Source of the DNA: Nocardia aurantia | GTDB taxonomy: Bacteria; Actinomycetota; Actinomycetes; Mycobacteriales; Mycobacteriaceae | Direction of reading: 5' to 3' | DNA length: 64,000 bases | Assembly (NCBI RefSeq): GCF_009604425.1 | Contig: NZ_WEGI01000008.1 | Location: 310,001 to 374,000, forward strand | Shown here: piece by piece, positions 17,396-26,325 of the stretch | Layout of the letters: each line of letters opens with the position of its first letter | How positions within the stretch are numbered: the first letter of the stretch is position 1 | Notes under the pieces: generated by a model | The model's database searches: none | Seen by the model: the letters and a program-made list of their open reading frames with translations, nothing else | What the model was told of the DNA's origin: nothing | Program-made: the position numbers and the translations under genes

Positions 17396-17421
17396 GTTTG
17401 AAACGGGTGCGACGAGGAATA
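17396..17421 (+). promoter_or_regulatory. Possible SigF/SigB-type promoter
   Basis: GTTT (17396-17399), 16 bp, then GGAATA (17416-17421) resembles the GTTT-N15/16-GGGTAT form used by group 3 sigma factors. It ends 37 bp before the start of the 17459 gene. The -10 match is imperfect. Confidence 0.35.
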
Positions 17422-17458
17422 GCGGTTGCGACACCTCTGGGTGGACAAGGAGGTTCAG

Positions 17459-18013
17459 ATGTCAACCGTGGTAATTGTCGTTGTCATAGTAGTAGTCGTG
17501 GCCGCTGTGCTGGCGGTGGCGGCGCAGCCGATGCTGCGTCGCCGGCGACTACGCGAACGCTTCGGGCCCGAGTACGACCGGACCGTGACCGAGTCCGGGG
17601 ATCGGCGTACCGCGGAACGCGAACTGGCCGAACGTGAACGCAGGCATTCCGAGTTGGACCTGCGCGAACTGTCGGACGATCAGCGTCAGCGGTACACCAC
17701 CCGGTGGACCGAGGTACAGGAACGGTTCGTCGACGATCCGGAAGCGGCGTTGCAGGACGCCGACCAGCTGATCGTCTCGGTGATGGCCGAACGTGGTTAT
17801 CCCACCGAGGATTTCGATCAGCAGGTCGCCGACCTGTCGGTGGAGCACGCCGAGCCGGTGGGCCGCTACCGCGTCGCCCACGAGATCGCGACGCGCTCCG
17901 ACGGGAACGGCGTGTCCACCGAGGACATGCGCACCGCGATCGTGCATTACCGAGACCTGTTCCAGGACTTGCTCAATGGTGACACCAGCAACGAGAAAGC
18001 CACACGATCATGA
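17459..18013 (+). CDS. Membrane-anchored protein with a C-terminal FVDDP domain
   Basis: 184 residues. An N-terminal membrane helix of almost only valine, isoleucine and alanine (residues 3 to about 26) is followed by a basic RRRRLRERFG stretch and a helical, charged cytoplasmic region. The C-terminal ~95 residues share a domain with the next gene: RWTEVQERFVDDPEAALQDADQLI...YRDLFQDLL here against RFREAQGNFVDDPHDAVVKADELV...YRTFLDQLL there. Function unknown. The start is fixed by AAGGAGG 5 bp before the ATG; an upstream in-frame ATG at 17426 is rejected. The last four bases overlap the next start (ATGA), so the two are co-translated. Confidence 0.85.
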   Translation: MSTVVIVVVIVVVVAAVLAVAAQPMLRRRRLRERFGPEYDRTVTESGDRRTAERELAERERRHSELDLRELSDDQRQRYTTRWTEVQERFVDDPEAALQDADQLIVSVMAERGYPTEDFDQQVADLSVEHAEPVGRYRVAHEIATRSDGNGVSTEDMRTAIVHYRDLFQDLLNGDTSNEKATRS

Positions 18014-18885
18014 CAGTTGAACACGACCGTACGCACGACGAGCACACGCCCGGGAAGTTTCCGCACGACGACACCGAGCACGAGATCCTCGATGCCGAGG
18101 TGGATCCGGAAACCGAACGCGCACAGCACGACCGGGCCGACGAGGTCGAGGAGAACGAATTCTCGCCGAAGTACCAGGGCACCGACGATGCCGAGGCGGA
18201 GACCCTCGGCGAACGGAAGCCGGTATCGGAGGGCGAGGCCGGGAACCACGGACTCGAATCCGCCTCGGCGGTCGAGGATCCGGACGACGAGTTCCGCCCG
18301 GCAGCGGATCGGGATTTCGGCACGGAACCGGCCGCAGACGAGGAGAGGCTCGAAAGCGATTCCCGCGGAGCGGATCACGAGCCGGAAGCCGCGGATTCCG
18401 CGGGCGAGTACGCCCCCGGTTCCGAGAATCGGGTGATCGAACCCGAGACCGGCCTGCCCGAGGCGAAGGACGAGGACGCGGTGGCGGATACCGAGACCGA
18501 GCCGGCGCTCGGCTCGGATCCCGGCGTCGTCTCGGAGCGACTGGAGGCCAACGGTTTCGGGACGTCCGAGCAGCAGGCCGTACCGGGGTCCGTGGGCTCG
18601 GATTCCGACGCGCTGTTCGCGTCGACCGACGTCGAGGGGCTGCGCAGCCGATTCCGGGAGGCCCAGGGCAACTTCGTGGACGACCCGCACGACGCGGTCG
18701 TGAAGGCGGACGAACTCGTCACCGAGACGATCGAACAGCTGACGACCGCCCTCGCCGACCGCAAGCGCGCGCTCGAGGGCCGGTGGTCCCGGGATACCGG
18801 CGGCGGTGACGTCACCGAGGATCTGCGGCAGGCGCTGCGGAGCTACCGCACCTTCCTCGACCAACTGCTGGCCGTCGGCAAGTAG
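18010..18885 (+). CDS. Very acidic protein with the same C-terminal FVDDP domain
   Basis: 291 residues. Residues 1 to about 200 are an Asp/Glu-rich, Gly/Ala/Pro-interspersed stretch with no predicted fold and scattered AEP/EPE/DDE repeats, so probably disordered. Residues ~205-291 repeat the helical domain of the preceding protein (RFREAQGNFVDDPHDAVVKADELV). There is no signal peptide or membrane segment. Because the partner is anchored in the membrane by a short basic neck, this acidic protein may be recruited through charge or domain dimerisation; that is inference. The start overlaps the upstream stop; a strong hairpin follows the stop. Confidence 0.85.
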   Translation: MTVEHDRTHDEHTPGKFPHDDTEHEILDAEVDPETERAQHDRADEVEENEFSPKYQGTDDAEAETLGERKPVSEGEAGNHGLESASAVEDPDDEFRPAADRDFGTEPAADEERLESDSRGADHEPEAADSAGEYAPGSENRVIEPETGLPEAKDEDAVADTETEPALGSDPGVVSERLEANGFGTSEQQAVPGSVGSDSDALFASTDVEGLRSRFREAQGNFVDDPHDAVVKADELVTETIEQLTTALADRKRALEGRWSRDTGGGDVTEDLRQALRSYRTFLDQLLAVGK

Positions 18886-18910
18886 CCCGAACTCGGTTCG
18901 CCCATAGCGT

Positions 18911-18948
18911 CATGTTGCCCGGTCGCCGAACGGCGACCGGGCAACATG
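18911..18948 (+). terminator. Hairpin terminator of the 17459-18885 operon
   Basis: A perfect 17-bp stem (18911-18927 with 18932-18948) with loop GAAC, 25 bp after the stop. Confidence 0.85.
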
Positions 18949-19023
18949 CGTTCGGGTGGACAGTCGGATCCGGGCCGGGCAGAATCGTCCGATGGATACG
19001 CGGTTTCCTTGGCCGAAACACTC

Positions 19024-19668
19024 ATGAGTGCGCCGGTGGATTACCCGATCTCGCTGGCCGTCGAGGACTTCGTGCCGGTGCTGCTCACGACCGGCGGCGT
19101 GCTGTTGCTGGCCCGCCGTTGTCCCGGCCCCCGGATCGTGGTGGCGGCGGCCCTGATCGGCGCAGGCGGATTCGCCAAGGCCACCGCCAAACTGATCGCG
19201 GCGGCGGGCGGTCCCGATCTACCGTGGTTGCGGGACATGCTCTTTCCGCTGTTGACCGTCGGATTCGCGCTGCTCTACCTGAGCTTGACGCGCGACTCCG
19301 CGCACCGCCGCCTGCGCGGAGCGGCCGCCCTGACTGTCGTCGCGCTGTGTGCCGTCGCGGCGGTCCTTGCCGGTGGTCCGCTGCCGATGTTGATGAGTAC
19401 CACCGTCTTCGCGACGCTCACCGGCATCCATCTCATCGGACTCGCGCGCCGCGACGGCGATCGGACGGCCGCCGTCCTGATCGGCAGCCAGCTCACGGCC
19501 TTCTTCGTACTCGGCCCACTGGGCTCGCGGCCCGATCAGACCGTGGTCCTGCAATGGGCGGAACAACTCTGCAACACCGCCGCCCAAGCGGCCTTCCTGG
19601 TGGCCACCCGGAGATTGACCGCGGCGCGAGTGGACGCGCCATCGGAGAGCGCGCAGGCGCATCCCTGA
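19024..19668 (+). CDS. Integral membrane protein of unknown function
   Basis: 214 residues with six or so hydrophobic segments, for example FVPVLLTTGGVLLLARR, IVVAAALIGAGGFAK, MLFPLLTVGFALLYLSL, GAAALTVVALCAVAAVLAG and LTAFFVLGPLG. Short arginine-rich cytoplasmic loops lie between them. I recognise no transporter or enzyme motif. The ATG at 19024 is the best start; a TTG at 19009 is possible and no strong ribosome site is seen. It stands alone after the terminator at 18948, and the next gene is on the other strand. Confidence 0.72.
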   Translation: MSAPVDYPISLAVEDFVPVLLTTGGVLLLARRCPGPRIVVAAALIGAGGFAKATAKLIAAAGGPDLPWLRDMLFPLLTVGFALLYLSLTRDSAHRRLRGAAALTVVALCAVAAVLAGGPLPMLMSTTVFATLTGIHLIGLARRDGDRTAAVLIGSQLTAFFVLGPLGSRPDQTVVLQWAEQLCNTAAQAAFLVATRRLTAARVDAPSESAQAHP

Positions 19669-19731
19669 GCCGGCACGGAAACCCTTCCTGCCCTATGGGT
19701 ATCCCACCGAAGTACGTGAATCCCGGGCCGA

Positions 19732-19920
19732 TCAGCCGGCGAGGAGGTACAGCGGCTCGTCATCGACGGTGCTGCAATAGCATTCGCCGTCGCAGATGGT
19801 GCAGGCGTCGCAGCCGGCGCAGCAGTCGTCGGCGCGATGACCGCACACCGGGTTGATGTCCCAGCCGAACGTATCGTCGACCGGACGCAAGGGGTGCCGC
19901 CGAACGGGTGGAATGTTCAT
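19732..19920 (-). CDS. Small cysteine-rich protein
   Basis: 62 residues with eight cysteines in the second half: VCGH...DCCAGCDACTICDGECYC. The spacing suggests a metal-binding knuckle, zinc or iron-sulfur, but does not match ferredoxin or rubredoxin exactly. The N-terminus is basic and proline-rich. The ATG at 19920 gives the compact form; the frame stays open to 20025 but that part overlaps the start-proximal region of nothing recognisable and lacks codon bias. No clear ribosome site, so leaderless or weakly expressed. It lies 40 bp downstream of the Ohr gene on the same strand and could be co-transcribed with that peroxide-defence gene. Confidence 0.55.
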   Translation of the reverse strand: MNIPPVRRHPLRPVDDTFGWDINPVCGHRADDCCAGCDACTICDGECYCSTVDDEPLYLLAG

Positions 19921-19960
19921 AGGCGCATCATTGCGCGGGGTACCGACAAGTTTCGTCGCC

Positions 19961-20386
19961 CTATTCGACGATGAGCTCCACCGGGATGTTGCCGCGGGTA
20001 GCGCTCGAGTACGGGCACGCCTCATGGGTCGCGGCGAGCAGTTCCCGGCCGAGCTCGGGCCCGATCTCGTCCGGGAATTCGGCGCGCAGGCGCGCGGACA
20101 GGCTGAAACGACTCTCGCCGTCGGGTCCGTGGAGGCCGACCTCCGCCGTGATCGACACGTCGGCGACGGCGGACGCGGGAATCGACCTGCCGCCCGCGAG
20201 GAGCTTCAGCACGCTCGCGAAGCAGGCCGCGTATCCGGCGGCGAACAGTTGTTCCGGATTGGTGCCCTTCCCGGTTCCGCCGAGCTCCTCGGGAAACGCC
20301 AGTTCGACGTCGAGACGGCCATCGGTGGTCACGGCACGTCCGTCCCGGCCGTTGGCGGTGGCGACTGCGGTGTAAGCGGCGGTCAT
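19961..20386 (-). CDS. Organic hydroperoxide resistance protein (Ohr/OsmC family)
   Basis: 141 residues. Both catalytic cysteines are present in Ohr-type contexts: TNPEQLFAAGYAACFASVLK and HEACPYSSATRGN. The conserved arginine/glutamate region PEELGG is also visible. Ohr reduces organic and lipid hydroperoxides using a Cys-Cys redox pair and lipoamide-type reductants. It is divergent from a TetR gene rather than from the MarR-type OhrR that usually controls ohr; the shared intergenic stretch carries two operator palindromes. A Cys-rich miniprotein gene follows. Confidence 0.93.
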   Translation of the reverse strand: MTAAYTAVATANGRDGRAVTTDGRLDVELAFPEELGGTGKGTNPEQLFAAGYAACFASVLKLLAGGRSIPASAVADVSITAEVGLHGPDGESRFSLSARLRAEFPDEIGPELGRELLAATHEACPYSSATRGNIPVELIVE

Positions 20387-20413
20387 GGCTACTCCTGGTG
20401 TATCGAATTACGG

Positions 20414-20457
20414 CCAGACAGGTCTGTCTGGTTGGGAATACTAGACAGACCTGTCTG
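20414..20457. promoter_or_regulatory. Two TetR operators between ohr and its TetR gene
   Basis: CCAGACAG-GT-CTGTCTGG (20414-20431) is a perfect 8-bp palindrome. A second copy, AGACAG-AC-CTGTCT (20443-20456), has its centre 27 bp away. Both sit in the 84-bp divergent promoter region. Confidence 0.8.
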
Positions 20458-20470
20458 GTAGGGTCAAGGC

Positions 20471-21046
20471 ATGATCGCGGATTCCGGAAGGCCCGAACGT
20501 TCCGCGCGGCGGCGCATCCTCGACGTGGCGCGCGGACTCTTCTATCGGGAGGGCATCCGCGCGGTGGGGGTCGACCGCATCATCGCCGAGGCCGGCGTCG
20601 CGAAAGCGACCTTCTACCACCACTTCTCCAGCAAGGACCAGCTGGTGTGCGCCTACCTCGACGAGGTCGCCCAGCTGGAGCGCACCGCGGTGGCCGGCTT
20701 CACGGAGCTGCCGCCGCTGCGGCGATTGCAGGCCGTCTTCGACCGGATCGCCGAGATCGGCTGCGGCCCGGACTTCCACGGTTGCATGTACATCAACGCC
20801 GCCGCTGAGTATCCCGACGCGGGGCACCCGGTGCGCGCGGTCATCGACGATCAGCGGCGCTGGTTCCGGGAGTTGTTGCGTGAACTGCTGATCGAGCTCA
20901 ACCATCCCGATCCCGACGCGGCGGTGGGCATGCTGGTGTTCGTCCGCGACGGCATCATGGTCGGCAGCAATCTGGACGACACGGCGAGCGTGCGGGCCCG
21001 GACCCGCGATGCCGTCGGCCGACTGCTGGCGGACAGCATGCGATAG
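20471..21046 (+). CDS. TetR-family regulator divergent from ohr
   Basis: 191 residues: TetR N-terminal domain RRRILDVARGLFYREGIRAVGVDRII, then EAGVAKATFYHHFSSKDQLV. The ligand domain has cysteines in a suggestive place (IGCGPDFHGCMYIN), so a thiol-based peroxide response is conceivable, but this is inference. The gene directly faces the ohr-type gene, and the paired palindromes between them imply that it represses both. The C-terminus ends LLADSMR, 16 bp from the convergent pknK stop. Confidence 0.9.
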   Translation: MIADSGRPERSARRRILDVARGLFYREGIRAVGVDRIIAEAGVAKATFYHHFSSKDQLVCAYLDEVAQLERTAVAGFTELPPLRRLQAVFDRIAEIGCGPDFHGCMYINAAAEYPDAGHPVRAVIDDQRRWFRELLRELLIELNHPDPDAAVGMLVFVRDGIMVGSNLDDTASVRARTRDAVGRLLADSMR

Positions 21047-21062
21047 CGCGGCGGTGAGAAGT

Positions 21063-24000
21063 TCACTCGCCGTGATCGTTCAGTGCCGCCAGGATGGCGT
21101 CGATGCCGGGGCCGCCGTCGTGGACGACCCGCGGTATCCCGAGTTCGGTGCACAACGACAGGGCCGGGCGGACGATCTCCGTCGCTTCGGCGCGGGCGCC
21201 GGCGGCCCAGCGGCAGCAGGCGTACAGCAGGCGTGCCTCCAGCAGCGCGCGCGGGCGATACTGGGTCGCGATCTCGCGGACCATGGTTTCGGCACGGCGG
21301 CAAGCGGTTTCGATATCGGCCGGGGTGCCCGCGGCCAGCAGCAGCCGGATTGCCGCATCCTCGGCCAGTTCGGCGGTGACGGCGTGAATCCGGTTGTCGT
21401 GCCGGCGATACGGCGGACGGTTCAGCAGGCCGGTCCGCACCTCGTCCGGGATCGGCAGGCCCGCGCGCACCCGTTCGCCGACGATCGCGGCGGCCATCCG
21501 GGGCACCGATTTCTCCCGGGCGATCCGGGCGCCGGTGGTGAGCACCTGTTCGGCGCGGTCGCGGTCGCCGCGAAGCGCGGCCAGCCGGGCGGCGACGGCA
21601 TACGTCGCGATCAGGAAGTCCACCGCGCCGGCGTGCCGGTCCAGGGTGCCGGCGGCGCGCAGCAAGCGGTCGGCCTCGTCGAGCCGGCCCTGCTGATAAC
21701 GCAGCGCCCCCAGCAGCGCGCCGACCTCCATCGAGATCCGGATGCCCAGATCCGCGCTGCGAGGCACCCGGACGGGGGCGGTGTAGTGCCCCTCGGCCGC
21801 GGCCGTGTCGAGGCGTTCCGAGGCGGCCAGCCCGGCCAGGCAATGGCTGTGCTGCAACAGGACCGGTCCCACCACCGCCCCGTAGCGGACCGCCGATCGG
21901 AACCATTGATCCACTTCGGCGAAGTCGTAGCGGTTCAGGGCGGCGAAGCCCGCGAGGTCGGAGGCGGCCACCCCCACGATCGGCGGGGTCGACTCGTCGA
22001 GGTTCTCGGCCAGGATCTCGGGCAGGCCCTCGAAACGGTCGGTCAGATACTGATCGAGACCCTCGATCGTGGCCACTTCCATTCGCACCCCGAGGATTTC
22101 GCCGTCCGGTACGCCGCCGGCCGCCACCACCGCCCGCACCCGGTCCAGTGCGATGTGGACCTGGGTGCTGCGCTCCATCCCGAGATTGGCCCAGGCGGCG
22201 CCGAGTTGCAGGCGCGCCCGCGATTCCGTCAGGGGGCTGGGCAGTTTCGCCATCAGGCCGAGGAACGTCGCCATCCGGAACGACTGGATCAGATTGAGAC
22301 AGTGCGCCTCCACCAGGTCCACCGCCTGCTCGGATTCGTCGGCGGCCAGCGCGTGATCGACCGCCTCGACCAGCATGTCGTGCTCGGCGAACCACTGCGC
22401 GGCCCGGCCGTGCAGCGCCGTCACCCGATCCGGATCCTGCTGGGAGAGCTTGCGCTGCAAGTGATCCGCGAAAAGCCGGTGGTAGCGGAACCATTCGTCG
22501 GTGTCGTCCAGGCGTTGCAGGAACAGATTCCGGTCGGCGATCTGCTGCAACAGCTCCTGGCTGTCGGTCCGGCCGGACAGCGCCACCGCCAGATCGGCGC
22601 GGATCTTGCCGGTGATGGTGGTCGCCATCAGGAAGTCGAGCAGCGACGGCTCCAGCGAATCCAGCACGTTCTCGGTCAGATATTCGCCGATCACGTGATA
22701 ACGGCCGGTGAGGTTGTCGATGAACCCGGCCGGATCGTCACGGCCGTTCAGCGACAGCTGGGCCAGTTGCAGTCCGGCGGCCCAGCCCTCGGTGGACTGC
22801 TGCACCTTGTCCACCTCGTCGGTGTCCAACGCCAGGCCGTTGCGGTCGACCAGGAAGGTCTTCGCTTCGTTCGTATCGAAACGTAGTGCGGCGGCGTCGA
22901 TTTCGACCAGCTCGTCCGCAACGAGCAACGTGGACAACGGCAGTCCGGACCGGCTGCGGCCGGTCACCAGGATCCGCAGGTGGTGACAACCGTTGCGCAG
23001 CAGGTAGTCCATCGCCCGGAGGGTGTGTCCGCCGCGGACCCGCTGCCAGTCGTCCACCACGAGCAGCATTTCCCTTCCGCTGTCGTGGATCTCGTCGATC
23101 AGTGCCGACAACACCGATCGGGTGGCGTCGGAGGTGCGGCCCTCCAGCATCGCGCCCATCTCGCGGGCCAGCTCCGGGCGCACGCGGCGGATCGCCTCGA
23201 TCAGATGGGTGAGGAACCACACCACGTTGTCGTCGTCGGCGTCGGCGCTGAGCCAGGCCACCGGCGTCCCACCGGATTCCACCTCCCGCGCCCACTGCGC
23301 GGCCAGCGTGGTCTTGCCGAAACCGGCGGGACCGTGCACCAGGATCAACCGGCGCCGCCCGCTGTGGCGCAGGATCTCCAGCAGCCGGGTCCGCTCCACC
23401 GCCGTCCGCGGCGCGGTCGGCGGCCGGAACTTGGTCGCCGCGAAGGGCGGCGGCGGGGTCGAGATCGAACCGGCCGAACCGGCGGGCAGGACCCCGGCCG
23501 GTGCCGCGAGGGACATGTCCGCGGGGACCGCCATGATGTCGACCGGTTGCCCGGCACGACGCTGCACATCGCGCAGCCGTTCCCCGAACACGGTCGCGGC
23601 CGCCGGGCGTTCCGCGGGATCGATCGCCATCGCCGCCTCGAGCACCACGCAGATCGCGTCCGGTATGCCGTAATCGCGGAGATCGGGCAGGCGCGACCCG
23701 GTGATGCGGGCCAACTGCACCTCGAGCGGTTCCCCGGTCCGCCGCTGGAACGGCGAATGCCCGGTGAGCAGGCAATACATCGTCGCCGCGAGTGCGTACA
23801 CGTCGGCGGCGGGCGTCGGGGCCCGGCCGCGCAGCACCTCGGGCGCGGTGAAAGCCGGTGTGCCGTGGATCGTTCGCGACTCCGTGGCCGTGGCGTCCAC
23901 GATCTCCGCGATCCCGAAATCCGACAGCTGCGGTTCGCCGTAATCGGTGAGCAGGATGTTGCCGGGTTTGACGTCGCGATGCATGATGCCGAGCGCGTGC

Positions 24001-24419
24001 GCCGCCGCCAGCGCCCCGGCCATCTTGACCCCGATCGACAGCGCCTCGGGCCAGCGCAACGGGCCCATCTCCCGCAGCACCCGGTCCAGGGAGCCGCGCG
24101 CGAAATACGGCATCACGAAATACGGCCGGCCGCTCGCGGTGATGTCGACCGTGAAGATCGGCACGATGTGCGGATGCCCCGACAACCGGCCCAGCGCCTG
24201 CTGCTCCCGGACGAACCGCTCGCCCTCGGCGCCCGGCACCTCGGAGGACAGCACTTTGACCGCGACATACCGTTCCAGGCCGTATTCGAGGCACCGATAC
24301 ACCACCCCGAAACCGCCGCGCCCGATCTCCTCGGGAACGTCGAACCCGGCCGCCGCCAACTCCGCGACGATTCCGGTCGACATGTCTCGTCGGGTCGGGG
24401 CGCCATCCGATCGGTCCAT
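21063..24419 (-). CDS. pknK: Serine/threonine kinase fused to a MalT-like STAND ATPase (PknK)
   Basis: 1118 residues, the length of mycobacterial PknK. Kinase domain at about 30-285: glycine loop IGRGGFGVVY, ATP lysine in YVAVKV (Lys55), catalytic HRDVKPGN (about 147-154), DFG (167-169) and TAPE (191-194). A Pro-rich linker leads to the STAND NTPase, with P-loop GPAGFGKTT (about 363-371) and Walker B LLLVVDDW. Then come winged-helix and TPR-like repeats (YRWHRLFADHL-type segment, many AW/RA helices). No C-terminal LuxR DNA-binding domain is present. PknK is a cytosolic regulator of growth and stress responses in Mycobacterium. The ATG at 24419 reproduces the PTRRD N-terminus of homologues. 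No VirS/mymA genes are adjacent, unlike M. tuberculosis. Confidence 0.95.
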   Translation of the reverse strand: MDRSDGAPTRRDMSTGIVAELAAAGFDVPEEIGRGGFGVVYRCLEYGLERYVAVKVLSSEVPGAEGERFVREQQALGRLSGHPHIVPIFTVDITASGRPYFVMPYFARGSLDRVLREMGPLRWPEALSIGVKMAGALAAAHALGIMHRDVKPGNILLTDYGEPQLSDFGIAEIVDATATESRTIHGTPAFTAPEVLRGRAPTPAADVYALAATMYCLLTGHSPFQRRTGEPLEVQLARITGSRLPDLRDYGIPDAICVVLEAAMAIDPAERPAAATVFGERLRDVQRRAGQPVDIMAVPADMSLAAPAGVLPAGSAGSISTPPPPFAATKFRPPTAPRTAVERTRLLEILRHSGRRRLILVHGPAGFGKTTLAAQWAREVESGGTPVAWLSADADDDNVVWFLTHLIEAIRRVRPELAREMGAMLEGRTSDATRSVLSALIDEIHDSGREMLLVVDDWQRVRGGHTLRAMDYLLRNGCHHLRILVTGRSRSGLPLSTLLVADELVEIDAAALRFDTNEAKTFLVDRNGLALDTDEVDKVQQSTEGWAAGLQLAQLSLNGRDDPAGFIDNLTGRYHVIGEYLTENVLDSLEPSLLDFLMATTITGKIRADLAVALSGRTDSQELLQQIADRNLFLQRLDDTDEWFRYHRLFADHLQRKLSQQDPDRVTALHGRAAQWFAEHDMLVEAVDHALAADESEQAVDLVEAHCLNLIQSFRMATFLGLMAKLPSPLTESRARLQLGAAWANLGMERSTQVHIALDRVRAVVAAGGVPDGEILGVRMEVATIEGLDQYLTDRFEGLPEILAENLDESTPPIVGVAASDLAGFAALNRYDFAEVDQWFRSAVRYGAVVGPVLLQHSHCLAGLAASERLDTAAAEGHYTAPVRVPRSADLGIRISMEVGALLGALRYQQGRLDEADRLLRAAGTLDRHAGAVDFLIATYAVAARLAALRGDRDRAEQVLTTGARIAREKSVPRMAAAIVGERVRAGLPIPDEVRTGLLNRPPYRRHDNRIHAVTAELAEDAAIRLLLAAGTPADIETACRRAETMVREIATQYRPRALLEARLLYACCRWAAGARAEATEIVRPALSLCTELGIPRVVHDGGPGIDAILAALNDHGE

Positions 24420-24502
24420 GATTGCTCGTCAGTCGTCATTCGATTCGGATGCGAGGTCGTTCCGATCAGCCTCGGATCCTCGGCCGTCAAGGATAGTCGG
24501 AT

Positions 24503-25288
24503 TCATCGTGGCGCGCCTGCGCCGAGGCTGAGGAGGGTGGTGCCGCCACCGTCGATGTTGTATTCCGACCCGGTCAGATAGCTCGCTTCGTCGGAGGCGA
24601 GGAAGACCAGGAAGTTCACCACGTCCGCCGGCTCGGCGATCCGCCCCAGCGGCGACATCTTCGGTCCGAGCGCCGCCAGGGTGCTGCCGGCCGCGGCGGC
24701 GCCGTATTCGGCCATGCCGGTCCGGACGTAGGTCGGGTGCACCGAATTGACCCGCACGTTGGCCGCGGCGTACTCGGCCGCCACATCCTTGGACATGGTG
24801 CGGACCGCCCCCTTGCTGGCCCCGTACAGGGTGTGCCCCGCCACGCCGACGAGGCCGGCGATCGAGGACAGATTGACGATCGCGCCGCCGCCGGTGTCGG
24901 CCATCTTCGGCGCGGTGTGCTTCATGCCGAGGAACACCCCGGTCACGTTGACGGCCATCAGCCGGTTCCAGTCCGTGAGCGACGTCTCGGCGAGCGGGCT
25001 GATGAGGTAGATCCCGGCATTGTTGACCAGGACGTCGATCCGGCCGTGCGCGGCGAGGGCGTGCCCGGTGACGCCGATCCACCCCTCCTCGCTGCTGACG
25101 TCCTGGGCCAGGAATTCGGCCCGTCCCCCGTTCGCCACGATCTTCGCCACGACGGCCCGGCCCGCGTCCTCGTCGACGTCGGTCGCGACCACCACGGCGC
25201 CCTCGGCGGCGAACCGGGTGACGGCCGCGGCGCCGATCCCGTTCGCGGCGCCGGTGACGAGGACGACCTTGTTCTGGAGACGAGCCAT
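24503..25288 (-). CDS. Short-chain dehydrogenase/reductase (3-alpha/20-beta-HSD-like)
   Basis: 261 residues. Complete classical SDR set: cofactor motif TGAANGIG, NNAG, catalytic Ser in NLSSIAG, YGASK, and the C-terminal IDGGGT. An Asp after the second strand (ATDVDE) predicts NAD preference. The overall pattern is closest to 3-alpha/20-beta-hydroxysteroid dehydrogenase-like SDRs, but the substrate cannot be assigned. The ATG at 25288 follows AAGGAA; the frame stays open upstream to 25321. It lies 83 bp upstream of pknK on the same strand. Confidence 0.9.
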   Translation of the reverse strand: MARLQNKVVLVTGAANGIGAAAVTRFAAEGAVVVATDVDEDAGRAVVAKIVANGGRAEFLAQDVSSEEGWIGVTGHALAAHGRIDVLVNNAGIYLISPLAETSLTDWNRLMAVNVTGVFLGMKHTAPKMADTGGGAIVNLSSIAGLVGVAGHTLYGASKGAVRTMSKDVAAEYAAANVRVNSVHPTYVRTGMAEYGAAAAGSTLAALGPKMSPLGRIAEPADVVNFLVFLASDEASYLTGSEYNIDGGGTTLLSLGAGAPR

Positions 25289-25608
25289 GCTGCCGTTCCT
25301 TCCGGTCGGTGGGCCGGGCACGGATGCCGGTCCGTTCTACGATCCACGCGCCCGCCCGGATCACGGCACATTTCCCGGCCGCCTCGATCAGATCGAGACC
25401 GGACCGGGCACTCGTTGCCGAATCGAGTCGCGCCGGTCCACCACCCCTCCCGGCGTCCCTGCCGAGGCCGCGTACCCGCCCTCGTCGCACCCGGATATCG
25501 AAACATCAACGCCCCGGCCCATCTTCGCGAGCTAAGCTCGAACAACGCACGTGCCCAGACCTTTTCGCCTGCACGTGCACCCGGGCGGTACCAGGTGGGG
25601 AGGTAGTC

Positions 25609-26262
25609 GTGTTGCTCCTGATCGACAACGAGTCGGCGCTGTCGACGGCGGAAGAGCGCTTCGCCGAATGGATTCGGTGGAGTCCCGCGCAACCGGGCGT
25701 GGTCCTGATGAATGTCCGGATCCCCGACCGCGGCAACGGTACTCGGCAACTGGACGCGCTGATCTGGACCCCGCAGCGTTGTATCGCCGTGGAGGTCAAG
25801 GGTTTTCACAGCCGCCAGGACGGCGTGCTGGTGGTACCGCCGAACGGCCCCTGGCACATGGCCGACGGGCGCCCCGCGGCCCTGCACGGCAACGGGGACG
25901 GCCACAACCCCCTGGACCAGGTCCACACCAACACCATGACCACCAAGAACTGGCTGGAGAAGACCACCGGAACCCGCTGCGCCGTCCACGGCCTGGTCCT
26001 GGTCCTGCTACTGCCCGATCAGGACATCCCCGGCCTGGACGCCCCGCGCCGCCCACCCATGACCGACATCATCATCGAGGACTTCGACGTCTTCCGCTAC
26101 TACCTCGACCGCGTCTCCGACCAGCCGATCGAGTGGACGTCCGACCGCATCGCCCCTCTGCTCGACGCCCTCGGCCTGCACCACCTCCACGCCGCCGACC
26201 CCACCGCCCTCGCCGAAGCGATGGGCGAGCACGTCGCACCCCCGCCGATCCGCGAACGCTGA
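25609..26262 (+). CDS. NERD-domain (nuclease-related) protein
   Basis: 217 residues. The NERD version of the PD-(D/E)XK core is visible: STAEERFAEWI near the N-terminus, then QLDALIW and IAVEVKGF, giving Asp, Glu-x-Lys on adjacent strands, followed by NPLDQVHTNTMTTKNWLEK. The domain is alone, without helicase or kinase fusion, and the catalytic residues look intact. NERD proteins are suspected DNA-processing enzymes; some occur in defence loci. The GTG at 25609 follows GGGGAGG by 5 bp and is the best start. The Fic gene starts 63 bp after the stop, same strand, so the two are probably one transcription unit. Confidence 0.85.
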   Translation: MLLLIDNESALSTAEERFAEWIRWSPAQPGVVLMNVRIPDRGNGTRQLDALIWTPQRCIAVEVKGFHSRQDGVLVVPPNGPWHMADGRPAALHGNGDGHNPLDQVHTNTMTTKNWLEKTTGTRCAVHGLVLVLLLPDQDIPGLDAPRRPPMTDIIIEDFDVFRYYLDRVSDQPIEWTSDRIAPLLDALGLHHLHAADPTALAEAMGEHVAPPPIRER

Positions 26263-26325
26263 AGGAGCGCGGACCGACCCCCGCTGTGTCCGTCGATGCG
26301 ACGATGCTGGTCGCACAGTAGTCCG

